From Bacteroidales bacterium (GTDB taxonomy: Bacteria; Bacteroidota; Bacteroidia; Bacteroidales; UBA932), in contig JAQWEK010000002.1 in NCBI GenBank assembly GCA_028704975.1, positions 1-32,818 on the forward strand: 32,818 nucleotides of DNA, written 5' to 3'. The notes under the pieces were generated by a model. The model was not told where the DNA came from, searched no databases, and saw only the letters and a list, made by a program, of their open reading frames with translations. Below are positions 1 through 10,368 of this stretch, piece by piece (position 1 is the first letter of the stretch; the number at the start of each line of letters is the position of its first letter). The translations under genes were made by a program, and so were the position numbers.

Positions 1-1748
1 TTCACAATATCAATTATCTGCTTTGCGGTAATACTGTCGGGACTAATATTATAAACCTCTTGAATTTTTGAATAAGCCCAAGTCCATTCATAAGAGTAGT
101 AATTGTCATTCATCTTTGCAAAGTGCTTATTGATGTTTTTTAATCTGTCAATTTCTCCGTTCTCAATTCCGTCAAGCAGTTTTGTAATCTCGCTCTGAGG
201 TACAATAAGACCGGAAACATCCACCCAATCTCCGGTCCCGATCACCGTATCCGGTTTAAGACGTTCTCTGATCTGCTCATCACCGGTAAATTGTATTCCC
301 TCCAGACGCTTGATAATTGAATTGCCCATAAATTTATGAATTGCCGTTTCATAAAATTTAATGCCTCTGAAAAGTGCCGAACTTTTAATTTTTGCACTTT
401 GATATGAGTAAATTTCTGAAGTCTCCCCGGATACGCGGACAAGTTCTTTAAGTATCAGGCGACCCTTCATCATCTTCTGAATCGTATACGGACTCAACAG
501 ATTGTAATTGATGAAATCCAATCTATTAGGATCTGTACGCTTATCTCTCTTGGGCCATTTTTGAGCATCTCTTATTGTCCCGACGCTTCTTAAATTTACA
601 CCGGGAACAAGGTATGTTGTATTGCCCTGCTCTATCAAATATGAGAATGGCAAATCTGATGTATCTGCATGACTTACATGTCTTCCCATGACTAAAGAAA
701 AGGCTCCGACTCTGGCAGGCCAAAGTATGTAGGAGTCAGATGTTGTTTTTGCGCCTCTCTCCAAAGTACCTTGATGAATCGGACCAAGCTTGTACATATG
801 ATTGCTCTGATTGGAGCCGGAACCCGCATTCATAAATGAAAACATTCCGGCAATCAAAAGAGTTGATTTATGATGGGTAACGGTAAACGGCCCGGCAAAA
901 ATTGCACAAGCTTCTCCGTTTTCTCCCTGGCAATTGCTAAAAAAAAGGGAGTCTGATGCAGAATAATTATGCCCAAGAAGACATGCCTGACCTACAAAAC
1001 AACGGCTTAATGTGGTGCCGTCTGTAACACTTGAACCTGAAGATATGATGAAATCTTCACATATTACGTTTGCCCCAATCAAGACTGGCGCAGCTTCATT
1101 ACAGTTGATGCTGCCGTTATCAAGACGAGACGCTCCATTAATTGAACAGTAATCTCCTATCCTGACGTTTTTTATTACACCGGTATTTTTTATTCTGACA
1201 AAAGAGCCAATTGTGCCGGTAGATGAAGCATGCTTATTAGAGTAATAATCAGTAATTTCCTTCATTCGCTGAATAAGTTTCGGACGATGCCTGTAAAGAG
1301 CAATAATGTAAGCCTGATGAGCGGAAAGCTTATCGCTTATAAAAACTTCTCTGCCTCCCGTTTCATTAAGAACGGATGCCGCAACTCCATTTCCAAAGGT
1401 GGAAACCCTGTCCACATACATCAATCCGACATTTTCTATAAGTGTGTGATCTCCAATAATATAATTGGCTATATAGTTATGTATTTTTTCAATGCAGCAA
1501 TTGTCACCGACAGTAACATTGTGTAATGCGGCATATTTGAGCTGGCTGTGTTTTTTTATTCCGCCCGGCAGAATGAATGAATCCTCCATAACGCCCAAGT
1601 AAATTGTGCCTGAAAATTGTACGCAGCTTACATATTCCGGCGTAAAGTTTTCAGCAATATTAATATTATTCCAATCCTCCGCGGTGCAGAATTGTTTCTC
1701 CAGCCGGAGTATTTCCTCTCCGGTCAGTTTGCGATAATTTTTGTCCAT
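1..1748 (-). CDS. DUF4954-like left-handed beta-helix/hexapeptide-repeat protein, 3' end truncated by window edge
   Basis: Open minus-strand frame from ATG at 1748 to the window start (not listed in the ORF track, probably because it has no stop inside the window). Translation starts MDKNYRKLTGEEILRLEKQFCTAEDWNNINIAENFTPEYVSCVQFSGTIYLG... with many hexapeptide-like turns (VTVGDNCCIEKI, IGDHTLIENVG, VRIGDYCSINGASRL). Confidence 0.8.
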   Translation of the reverse strand, partial: MDKNYRKLTGEEILRLEKQFCTAEDWNNINIAENFTPEYVSCVQFSGTIYLGVMEDSFILPGGIKKHSQLKYAALHNVTVGDNCCIEKIHNYIANYIIGDHTLIENVGLMYVDRVSTFGNGVAASVLNETGGREVFISDKLSAHQAYIIALYRHRPKLIQRMKEITDYYSNKHASSTGTIGSFVRIKNTGVIKNVRIGDYCSINGASRLDNGSINCNEAAPVLIGANVICEDFIISSGSSVTDGTTLSRCFVGQACLLGHNYSASDSLFFSNCQGENGEACAIFAGPFTVTHHKSTLLIAGMFSFMNAGSGSNQSNHMYKLGPIHQGTLERGAKTTSDSYILWPARVGAFSLVMGRHVSHADTSDLPFSYLIEQGNTTYLVPGVNLRSVGTIRDAQKWPKRDKRTDPNRLDFINYNLLSPYTIQKMMKGRLILKELVRVSGETSEIYSYQSAKIKSSALFRGIKFYETAIHKFMGNSIIKRLEGIQFTGDEQIRERLKPDTVIGTGDWVDVSGLIVPQSEITKLLDGIENGEIDRLKNINKHFAKMNDNYYSYEWTWAYSKIQEVYNISPDSITAKQIIDIV

Positions 1749-1966
1749 AGATAGTTTTACTTTAATATGGTTAGTTTGGCCCATCTCTTTTATGTAAATT
1801 TATATAATATTTCTCATTTCCTATAACAATCTAATAATACATCGCATGTCCCTCTTTCACCACAAACTTATATCTGCAAGCCAGACAAAGACTGCGGACA
1901 TGCCGGCGTGAGAGGAGCATTGTTTAGTTTTAAATAAATATCTTTGCAGCAATAAATCAGAAAAAC

Positions 1967-3013
1967 ATGGCAGACAAACAAAATAAAGCGGCAAAAATAC
2001 CGCAAAGGACGGAAATCAAAGAGCTTGGCAGAATTGCGGCCCTGGATAAACTATTTGAAAAAACCACATACAAAAACAGTGACATTCAACTGCTGAATAA
2101 CACTGATTATTACTACATGACCGCCAATCGCATAATGATGGAAGGCGTTGATTTTGACTTAACTTACACGCCCATCAAATATTTGGGCTACAAGATGGGA
2201 ATTTATGCAATGGGACCGCTATACGCCCGTAACTATGCGCCGTACGTCTTAAGTTTTAACGTGGGAATCTCCGGAAAATTCAGCTATGAAAATGTAGATT
2301 GGCTTTGGGCCGGAATACAAGCCGCAGCAAAAGAACATAATATTTCTAATGTCACAATAGATTTAAGTTCCTCTATGACAGGACTTATCATAAGCTGCAC
2401 ATCTGTCGGGAGACAAGAGAAAAAAATAGTTGATACATGGCCAAAGATAGACAAAACCTCTTTGCTGTGCGTAACCGGAAATTTGGGTGCCGCCTATATG
2501 GGACTGCATGTGCTTGAAAGAGAAAAAGTTGCTTTTGGAAAAGTGCCGCCTGAAAAAATGAAAGATTATAAGCAGCCTGATTTAAGCAAATACAAATATA
2601 TTCTTAGCCAATATCTTACACCGGAAATAAACAGCAAGTGCATAGATAATTTTAAAGAGGCGGGATTTTATCCGTCAACGGGATACTTCATTACCAAGGG
2701 TTTAGGTGATACAATAAAACAGCTTTGCAAAGAGACGGGGTTTGGCGCAAAGGTTTATTTGGATAAAATTCCCATTGCTCCGGAAAGCCGTGCAATGGCG
2801 GATGAGATTGGAATTGATATAATTACATCCGTTATAAACGGAGGAGATGATTACCGTCTTCTATATATTGTTCCGCTGGAACAGCATGAGCAACTGCATA
2901 AAGAGATGGGAGACTTAGATGTAATAGGTCATTTGTGCCCGGCAGAAAACGGTACGTCACTAATTACGCCAGACGGCAGATGTCTGGAAATCAAAGCTCA
3001 AGGTTGGAATTGA
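1967..3013 (+). CDS. ThiL/AIR-synthase-related protein (thiamine-monophosphate kinase-like, probably divergent or non-catalytic)
   Basis: 348 aa ORF. ThiL-like blocks IKELGRIAALDKL, MMEGVDFDLTYTPIKYLGYK, LLCVTGNLGAAYMGLHVLEREK, NGGDDYRLLYIVPL; several Asp-rich motifs are replaced (see findings). Confidence 0.75.
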   Translation: MADKQNKAAKIPQRTEIKELGRIAALDKLFEKTTYKNSDIQLLNNTDYYYMTANRIMMEGVDFDLTYTPIKYLGYKMGIYAMGPLYARNYAPYVLSFNVGISGKFSYENVDWLWAGIQAAAKEHNISNVTIDLSSSMTGLIISCTSVGRQEKKIVDTWPKIDKTSLLCVTGNLGAAYMGLHVLEREKVAFGKVPPEKMKDYKQPDLSKYKYILSQYLTPEINSKCIDNFKEAGFYPSTGYFITKGLGDTIKQLCKETGFGAKVYLDKIPIAPESRAMADEIGIDIITSVINGGDDYRLLYIVPLEQHEQLHKEMGDLDVIGHLCPAENGTSLITPDGRCLEIKAQGWN

Positions 3014-3025
3014 CCCCACTGCGGC

Positions 3026-6000
3026 TTACATGCTGACAGAGGTAATTGCCTTATACTTAATATCCATTTTTTCAAGTTCTTCCAGCAAAGGCCTATCTAC
3101 ATTGACCTTTTTGGAGGAGGCATAACTTAAAGAGATGCTCCTCTCCGCTTCAGTCATAACAATATTCAGCGGAGTTGTGCCTTTATTCTCTTTAATGGTG
3201 TTAACCAGGTCTTTACGGTAATTCTTATCCAATTTCTCTGACTGAATATACAACGTCAGACCCTTCATAAACTGCTCTTTTAGATTTGCCAGAAAAGTTA
3301 TTTTTTGAATTCTGATTTCATAATCAGTCTCTGAATTATACCTCTTCCTAAGCTTGCACTTTATAAACAAAGCGGCTCCCTGATTTAAAAACGGAAGAAA
3401 TGTTTCAAAGTCTTTTCCAAATACGGAGAATTGCATTATCCCGGCATAATCCTCTAAAGTCATTGAAGCAAAAGGTTTTCCGCTTTTCTGTGAAACCTTT
3501 TTTGTTAGAGATGAAACAATGCCTCCCACATAAAAATCTCTATCTGCCAATGCGGGATTATTTTTTACTTGCTGTACCAGAGCAGATGCCTGAACAAGAT
3601 TGTATGAGGTAAAATTATCTATCTCAAACTTGTACATATCAAGAGGATGTGAAGAAATGTACATTCCCACCATCTCTTTCTCCTTTTCCAAAAATTCAAG
3701 ATTATTTATATCCTCTTTTGCTGCGGGGATTTCCGGAGTCTGAGCCTCAAAGCCCGTATCAGTCTCCCCAAACAAAGAACCGCCGTTATCTTCTTTCTTA
3801 TTGACTATCTGAGAATAACGCACAAGCGCATCTAGAAAAATCTCCCCTTTTGAATTCTCGGAAAAATACTGGTCACGACGGATTTCAGGAAATGACGAGT
3901 CAAATGCTCCGGCATAAGCCAAAGACTCTATTGTCTTTCTGTTGATGTTTCCGTTGCCAGCCTTCTCTGCAAAATCAAAAATAGATTTGTACGGAGCATT
4001 GTTGATAATAACCTCGGATGCCGCTCCGCCGACACCTTTGATTGCGGCAAGTCCAAATCTGATTTCATTATCTCCCGTCACTGTAAAATCAACTCCGCTC
4101 TCATTGACATCCGGCCCTAATACTTTTATTTTCATTAGTTTACACTCATCCATCAGCTTGGAAATCTCCGCAATATCTCCAAGATTCTTGCTCATATTGG
4201 CAGCCATAAATTCGGCCGGATAGTGCGCCTTAAGCCAAGCCGTCTGATAAGCTATCCAAGCATAACATGTGGAATGTGATTTGTTAAACGCGTATTTGGC
4301 AAATTCCTTCCAGTCATTCCATATTTTTTTCAACTGCTCCTCCTTGTATCCGTTGGCAATACCACCCTTCATAAACAACTCCTCCATCTCCATCATCTTA
4401 TCTATCTTCTTCTTACCCATTGCCTTACGCAGTCCGTCTGCTTGCCCTCTGGAGAAACTTGCAATCCTCTGGCTCAGCAACATGACCTGCTCCTGATATA
4501 CAGTAACACCGTAAGTATCGGAGAGAATATCCTCCATTTCCGGCATTTCATAAACAATTTTTGTCCGCCCGTTTTTCCTGTTAACAAAATCGGGAATGTA
4601 CTGCATGGGGCCCGGACGATACAATGCATTCATTGCTATCAAATCCTCAAACCTATTGGGTTTTAACTCTCTAAGCCACTTCTGCATTCCCGGACTTTCA
4701 AACTGGAACACCGCAACCGTATCACCCTTGCCGAAAAGTTTAAACGTTGCCTTATCATTCAGCGGCAGGGTATCAACATCAACATCAATCTTTTTGCTCT
4801 TTTTTATATTTTCAACGGTTTCCTTTAAAATGGACAATGTCCTCAAACCAAGAAAATCCATCTTGAGCATCCCAACATCCTCTATATCCGACCCTTCATA
4901 CTGGGACACCCAAATATCATTGCCGGTGTCTTTGTCTTTTGCAATGCTAATAGGGATATGTTCGCTCAACTTATCGCGACCTATAATTACAGCGCAGGCA
5001 TGCACTCCGGTATTTCTAACCGTGCCCTCCAACATGCGGGCATATTTCATTGTCTCTCCAACCTCCGGAGTCTCAGGATGTTCATACTCCTGCCTGAACT
5101 CAGGTACAAGTTTAAGACAATTGTCAAAATTCACGGCAACTTTTTTAGAATCTGTCTCCTCCGTACCGTCCGGACGCTTAACTTTTACCTGCTCTTCCGG
5201 AAAACTGGACGGCACCATTCCGGCAAGTTTGTTGGCAACAGCCAGCGGGACATCCTCTATTCTAGCTATATCCTTAATTGCACTTTTAGTTGCCATTGTG
5301 CCAAAAGTGACAACGTGAGATACGTGGTCTTTACCATATTTCCCCTCTACATAGGCAAGCACATCACCGCGGCGCTCCTCCTCAAAATCAATATCGATAT
5401 CGGGCATGGAGATTCTCTCCGGATTTAAGAAACGCTCAAACAAAAGGTCATACTTTATTGGATCTATCTTTGTTATTCCCAGGCAATAAGCAACAACACT
5501 TCCGGCGGCGGAACCTCTGCCCGGTCCAACCCAAATACCCTTTGCTCTAGCCGCATTTATAAAATCTTGAACTATCAAAAAATAATCGGGAAAACCCATT
5601 CCTTTAATTGTCTGCAGCTCAAAATCTATCCTCTCCTTCAACTTTGGAAGCATATTGGGATATCTGGTCTCTGCGCCTTTATAAACCAAATCTCGCAGAT
5701 AATCATTGGAATCAGAATACCCGTCCGGCAGCTTGAAAATCGGAAGTATGTGGTCATGGTCAATATCGTACTCCTCCACTTTTGCGGCAACTTCCAAGGT
5801 GTTGGTAATAATCTCCGGATGAGTTATATGCATGGCAGCCATTTCTTCTGCCGTCTTCATGTATTCCTGCTGAGTATAGTGCATTCTGTCAGCATCAGTT
5901 ACACGCGCGTTAGTGTTAATGCATATTAATCTATCGTGAGCCGGGCCGTCCTCCTTATTTACAAAGTGGCAATCATTTGTAGCAATACATTTTATTCCAA

Positions 6001-6619
6001 GTTTTTCACTTAACTTAAATAACCCTGCATTTACAATTTTCTGCTTCTCAAACACTTCCTGGCTTTGTCCGGGGACTTCCGTACGGTGCTGTTGAATCTC
6101 AAGATAGTAATCTTCTCCAAAAACTTTCTTAAACCAAAGCGCAGATTTCTCCGCTTCTTCCATATTTCCCGCCGCAATCAGACGCGGCAACTCACCTCCA
6201 AGACAAGCGGAAGATGCTATAAGATTTTCATGATACTTCTCCAGTATCTCTCTGTCTACCTTTGGTTTATAATAAAAGCCCTCTGTCCATCCGATAGAGA
6301 CAATTTTTACAAGATTATAATAACCTTCAATATTTTTTGCAAGCAAAATCAAATGATATGCACCTTGGTCTTCCTTACCCCTTTTTACAAATCTGCCCTC
6401 CGGATTTACATACACTTCACATCCCACAATCGGCTTAACCACTCCTTTAAACTTTTTTGCAGTCTTAAGGAATTCCTTGACCCCAAACATGTTGCCGTGG
6501 TCCGTCAAAGCCATTGCAGGCTGATGGTCCGCCGCCGCTTTCTTAAAATAATTCTCTATTTTTCCCTCTCCGTCAAGAATGGAATAGTAAGAGTGAAGGT
6601 GTAAGTGAACAAATTGCAT
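3026..6619 (-). CDS. dnaE: DNA polymerase III subunit alpha
   Basis: 1197 aa; N-terminal PHP domain (FVHLHLHSYYSILDGEGKIENYF, ALTDHGNMFG), polymerase core (GPGRGSAAGSVVAYCLGIT, MPDIDIDFEEERR, YRPGPMQYIPDFVNRK), OB-fold near C-terminus. Confidence 0.97.
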   Translation of the reverse strand: MQFVHLHLHSYYSILDGEGKIENYFKKAAADHQPAMALTDHGNMFGVKEFLKTAKKFKGVVKPIVGCEVYVNPEGRFVKRGKEDQGAYHLILLAKNIEGYYNLVKIVSIGWTEGFYYKPKVDREILEKYHENLIASSACLGGELPRLIAAGNMEEAEKSALWFKKVFGEDYYLEIQQHRTEVPGQSQEVFEKQKIVNAGLFKLSEKLGIKCIATNDCHFVNKEDGPAHDRLICINTNARVTDADRMHYTQQEYMKTAEEMAAMHITHPEIITNTLEVAAKVEEYDIDHDHILPIFKLPDGYSDSNDYLRDLVYKGAETRYPNMLPKLKERIDFELQTIKGMGFPDYFLIVQDFINAARAKGIWVGPGRGSAAGSVVAYCLGITKIDPIKYDLLFERFLNPERISMPDIDIDFEEERRGDVLAYVEGKYGKDHVSHVVTFGTMATKSAIKDIARIEDVPLAVANKLAGMVPSSFPEEQVKVKRPDGTEETDSKKVAVNFDNCLKLVPEFRQEYEHPETPEVGETMKYARMLEGTVRNTGVHACAVIIGRDKLSEHIPISIAKDKDTGNDIWVSQYEGSDIEDVGMLKMDFLGLRTLSILKETVENIKKSKKIDVDVDTLPLNDKATFKLFGKGDTVAVFQFESPGMQKWLRELKPNRFEDLIAMNALYRPGPMQYIPDFVNRKNGRTKIVYEMPEMEDILSDTYGVTVYQEQVMLLSQRIASFSRGQADGLRKAMGKKKIDKMMEMEELFMKGGIANGYKEEQLKKIWNDWKEFAKYAFNKSHSTCYAWIAYQTAWLKAHYPAEFMAANMSKNLGDIAEISKLMDECKLMKIKVLGPDVNESGVDFTVTGDNEIRFGLAAIKGVGGAASEVIINNAPYKSIFDFAEKAGNGNINRKTIESLAYAGAFDSSFPEIRRDQYFSENSKGEIFLDALVRYSQIVNKKEDNGGSLFGETDTGFEAQTPEIPAAKEDINNLEFLEKEKEMVGMYISSHPLDMYKFEIDNFTSYNLVQASALVQQVKNNPALADRDFYVGGIVSSLTKKVSQKSGKPFASMTLEDYAGIMQFSVFGKDFETFLPFLNQGAALFIKCKLRKRYNSETDYEIRIQKITFLANLKEQFMKGLTLYIQSEKLDKNYRKDLVNTIKENKGTTPLNIVMTEAERSISLSYASSKKVNVDRPLLEELEKMDIKYKAITSVSM

Positions 6620-6693
6620 TATTTTTCTCCCGACAGTATGTTTTTAATTAGATATCAATTCCGTTTTGTTTGTTGCGCTCTTGCATTTCTTGT

Positions 6694-8274
6694 TTAAATA
6701 AGAGCTTCTCCCGTCATTTCCTTTGGCTGCTGTATTCCCATAAGTTTCAGAATAGTAGGAGCAATGTCACACAGTCTTCCGTTCTTAACGCACTTAACAT
6801 CATCGTCAACAACAATAAATTGAACCGGGTTCAAAGAGTGCTGCGTATTTGGAGACCCGTCGGGATTAACAGCGCAATCGGCATTACCGTGGTCAGCTGT
6901 AATAAGTACGGTATACCCGTTTTCACGCGCAGCCGCAACAACCTCTTTTACAAGGCCGTCAATACATGTAACTGCCTTCTCTATTGCGGCAAAAACTCCG
7001 GTATGCCCAACCATATCTCCGTTGGCAAAATTCAGAATTATCATATCCTCTTTTTTAGTCTTGATTGCCGCAATTAATTTCTCCGCAACTATCGGCGCGC
7101 TCATCTCCGGCTGCAGATCATACGTTGCAACTTTTGGAGAAGGAACCAGGATTCTGTCCTCATTCTTAAACGGTTCCTCCCTTCCGCCGCTAAAGAAAAA
7201 TGTAACGTGAGCATATTTTTCCGTCTCCGCTATTCTTAACTGATTTTTGCCTGCATTTGCAACTACTTCTCCAATAGTGTTTTGCACATTTTCTTTGTCA
7301 AACAAAATATGCACTCCCTTAAACTCGTCATCATAAGGTGTTAAGCAGCAGTAATACAGAGGAATCGTATGCATTCCATTTTCCGGCATATCTTTCTGAG
7401 TTAGAACATATGTCAACTCACGCGCGCGGTCATTTCTAAAGTTGAAGAAAATCACTGCATCATCTTTTTGTACTGTGGCAATTTGTGGTGTGCTGTCGGG
7501 AAGCCGGTTATTTACATCACAACCGGTGCTATTGTAGGCATCCGTTTTGGCTCCGGAAGCCGCTCCGCAAATAGAAATCGGCTTTACAAATTCATCGGTA
7601 ACACCCGCTTTATATGAGGCGTTCATTCCGTCTGCGGCAGTAGCATATTTAGCCCCCTTACCATTGACAATCAGGTCATAACCCTCTTTAATTCTGTTCC
7701 ATCTTTTGTCACGGTCCATAGCATAGAATCTTCCAACCACGCTTGCAATCTGACCACAAGATTTTTTCATATGCTCCTCCAGTTGCTTGATAAATTCTAT
7801 TCCGCTGTGAGGGTCGGTATCACGTCCGTCCATAAAACAGTGAACATAAACCTTTTGCAGACCACACTCTTTTGCCGTGTCCAAAAATGCAAACAGATGG
7901 TCCAGTGAACTGTGAACTCCGCCCTTAGAAACAAGTCCCATCAGATGAAGCGCATGTCCCTGTGCGGCATAATCGTAAACCGCCTTTACCTCTTTATTTT
8001 CCAGCAGCGCATGTGACTCGCAAACCTTGTTGATTTTTACCAAATCCTGATAAACAACTCTGCCGCCGCCTATATTTAAATGTCCTACTTCTGAATTCCC
8101 CATTTGTCCTTTTGGAAGGCCAACATCTTCTCCGCAAGCTTGCAATTCAGAATGCGGATACTTTGTTCTAAGCGCATCAATATTAGGCTGTCCCGCCGTA
8201 TAAATTGCATTGGTTTTGTCATTTGCTCCAATGCCCCAGCCATCCAAAATCATTAATAAAACTCTCTTGTTCAT
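6694..8274 (-). CDS. gpmI: 2,3-bisphosphoglycerate-independent phosphoglycerate mutase
   Basis: 526 aa; [67 protein letters not shown] motifs. Confidence 0.97.
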   Translation of the reverse strand: MNKRVLLMILDGWGIGANDKTNAIYTAGQPNIDALRTKYPHSELQACGEDVGLPKGQMGNSEVGHLNIGGGRVVYQDLVKINKVCESHALLENKEVKAVYDYAAQGHALHLMGLVSKGGVHSSLDHLFAFLDTAKECGLQKVYVHCFMDGRDTDPHSGIEFIKQLEEHMKKSCGQIASVVGRFYAMDRDKRWNRIKEGYDLIVNGKGAKYATAADGMNASYKAGVTDEFVKPISICGAASGAKTDAYNSTGCDVNNRLPDSTPQIATVQKDDAVIFFNFRNDRARELTYVLTQKDMPENGMHTIPLYYCCLTPYDDEFKGVHILFDKENVQNTIGEVVANAGKNQLRIAETEKYAHVTFFFSGGREEPFKNEDRILVPSPKVATYDLQPEMSAPIVAEKLIAAIKTKKEDMIILNFANGDMVGHTGVFAAIEKAVTCIDGLVKEVVAAARENGYTVLITADHGNADCAVNPDGSPNTQHSLNPVQFIVVDDDVKCVKNGRLCDIAPTILKLMGIQQPKEMTGEALI

Positions 8275-8430
8275 AATATATCTCCTTGTCTTTTTTATTT
8301 TTTTATCCCGATAGATTAACTTCTTCCTCCCGTAAATTCACTTTCTAAATAGACCTCGCAAATTACTGATTTTTTCACTAGGAAAAAAGACAATTCCTAT
8401 TCTCCTGAATTGTACAACGTTGTGCAACAT

Positions 8431-8620
8431 TTTTGTAAAACCAATTGATTTACAGCGTATTCCAAAATGTGGCCCAGAGGGGCCCAGAAAGGCTAACTTT
8501 CCTCCATCTGATTATCAGCTACTTACAGCCGCTTGTGGTTTTCTCGCGTACTTTATACTTTGTCACACGCTGTTAATCAGCAAGTTGCATTTTTGCCTTT
8601 CTGTGCGTTCTGAGAGGGGT
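8431..8620 (+). repeat. Dispersed ~190-bp repeat, copy A
   Basis: ttttgtaaaaccaattgatttacag...tcagcaagttgcatttttgcctttctgtgcgttctgagaggggt aligns without gaps to 12011-12200 (about 159/190 identical by hand count); 8577-8615 is identical to the reverse complement of 32780-32818. Confidence 0.9.
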
Positions 8621-8663
8621 TGCAGCGGGATGGCGACGATGGATTGTAGTGGTAGCGCGTCGC

Positions 8664-10358
8664 ATGCCTCTGCTCCACCGTTGTTCCAAGTGCCGGTGTC
8701 TTGCGCTGCTCTGCTCCACTTTATTATTGGGTCTTCTATCATCCTGCGCCAAAGATTATTACAGGGCTTCCGGGGAAGATAACAAGGCTTACGGTTCTGA
8801 CGGGGTGTTCACACTCCCGGTAAATCTTAACAGGTACAACCTTCTCTCCACGGGGAGGGGTACTAAAACATCTTCTTCAGATACAACCTACTACATTAAT
8901 GTAGATTCCCTGATTAATTGGCATAAATGCAGAGAGATGATATTCGCAGGAGACGGATATGTCTACACTCAGGTGCCCTTCAAATCCAATGAGGAGGGTA
9001 TATATGGTCTGTGCGCACCTACTGGGGCAAAAAACATGAAAGACTCTGTCGCGAGGATAAAATGCTTCTACATTCTTCTTGAGAACTACAAAAAAGGGGA
9101 AAGATATGAGTATCTTGTAACCATGATCCCTGCAAAGCAAATGGAAACACAGGGAAGGGATTACGATTTTCTGAGCAAGCCCAACTTCACCGGTTTAGTC
9201 ATATATTCCTCATTAAAAGGGGAATATATAAGGGAAGAGATATACAAGAACGGAATTGTATATAACGGTAAGCTCTGGAGCGCGGAAGAAAATAAAAATG
9301 CAGGAAAAACAAAGGATGATGATGATGTGGTTAATGGAGGAACATTGAAAGCCGCTATTTGCACCGCAGACAAAGTCTCCGGTAATAAAGAACTCAGAGA
9401 TTGGATGAATGCCAATAGAGGTTTAACATATAACTATGTAACAAAAAACACCGTGACAGAGGAGGGCAAGAAGCCCGGCGGAGGAGGGGATGGAACCCAA
9501 ACACCGACACCAAAAATGCAATACACAATCATAGTTCAGAATGCCGGATGCAATCATGAAATACAAAAACAGATAACTGTCACAAAAGGTGATACCATAC
9601 ACATTACTGCCGCAAAATCTTACGGAGATACTTGTCTCTTCTTCAGTTGGGAGAGTAGTAGTGGAACTTGCGGGACTGACCCCACTTACACAATAAACAA
9701 TGTATCTTCAAATGTGACGCTTACAGCCAGATATGCCTCTTCTGGCGATTGCTATAAAATTTCTCAAATACTCAATAATGAAACATTAAGAAGGGCTATT
9801 AATATATTAATGGGGATGTCACAAGATATTGAACATGGATTTTATATTCAGGATGGTAATGTGTTTTTTTATAATGGAGGCTATGATTACGTGAGGTCAG
9901 GAAACATAAGTGGATATATTGAGGCAAAATTTCATGATCAAACGGAAGGAATTCTTTTTCCAAGTGATAAAGACTTTGCAATGTATTGTCTAATGTTAAG
10001 AGATCATTCAAATAATTGGAACTCTTTTGTTTATGGAATTACGAATTTTTCAGACTTGTTCACTTTCTCCATTAGTAATATAGAATTATTGAGGCAATTT
10101 ATAAATAGCGGACCAACTGATGAAAGCGAATTTTTAAAATTTATCAAAACTGATTTTGACAATAAATGTGGTTATGATACTGTAACAACAACGTTAAACA
10201 ATTTTAATAAATTGGAGTCATATATCTCAAAATATGGCTTAAGTTGCTATTGGACAAATGGCTATACAATTGATGATTATGGAAATAAGTTGTTTTATTG
10301 GCAACATTATAATGGCAGTACATTCGTAAAAATGGATTGTTATAGCAACTCGTATTAA
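8664..10358 (+). CDS. Surface lipoprotein with InlB-like repeat domain and toxin-like C-terminal domain
   Basis: ORF 8649-10358; ATG at 8664 gives a lipoprotein signal MPLLHRCSKCRCLALLCSTLLLGLLSSC with lipobox LSSC. Middle YTIIVQNAGCNHEIQKQITVTKGDTIHITAAKSYGDTCLFFSWESS...VSSNVTLTARYA resembles divergent InlB B-repeat modules. C-terminus GYIEAKFHDQTEGILFPSDKDFAMYCLML. Confidence 0.8.
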   Translation: MPLLHRCSKCRCLALLCSTLLLGLLSSCAKDYYRASGEDNKAYGSDGVFTLPVNLNRYNLLSTGRGTKTSSSDTTYYINVDSLINWHKCREMIFAGDGYVYTQVPFKSNEEGIYGLCAPTGAKNMKDSVARIKCFYILLENYKKGERYEYLVTMIPAKQMETQGRDYDFLSKPNFTGLVIYSSLKGEYIREEIYKNGIVYNGKLWSAEENKNAGKTKDDDDVVNGGTLKAAICTADKVSGNKELRDWMNANRGLTYNYVTKNTVTEEGKKPGGGGDGTQTPTPKMQYTIIVQNAGCNHEIQKQITVTKGDTIHITAAKSYGDTCLFFSWESSSGTCGTDPTYTINNVSSNVTLTARYASSGDCYKISQILNNETLRRAINILMGMSQDIEHGFYIQDGNVFFYNGGYDYVRSGNISGYIEAKFHDQTEGILFPSDKDFAMYCLMLRDHSNNWNSFVYGITNFSDLFTFSISNIELLRQFINSGPTDESEFLKFIKTDFDNKCGYDTVTTTLNNFNKLESYISKYGLSCYWTNGYTIDDYGNKLFYWQHYNGSTFVKMDCYSNSY

Positions 10359-10368
10359 ATATCAGCAT

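Noticed and set aside
1780-1966. TPP riboswitch before the ThiL-like gene
   Set aside because: No thi-box-like CTGAGA...ACCTGATCTGG sequence is present.
3400-6604. Numerous plus-strand ORFs (for example 4596-5318, 240 aa; 6065-6604, 179 aa)
   Set aside because: Antisense shadows of dnaE, which is unambiguous on the minus strand.
8420-8782. ORF 120 aa as a real gene
   Set aside because: Its first part is the dispersed repeat and its second part overlaps the lipoprotein start in another frame.
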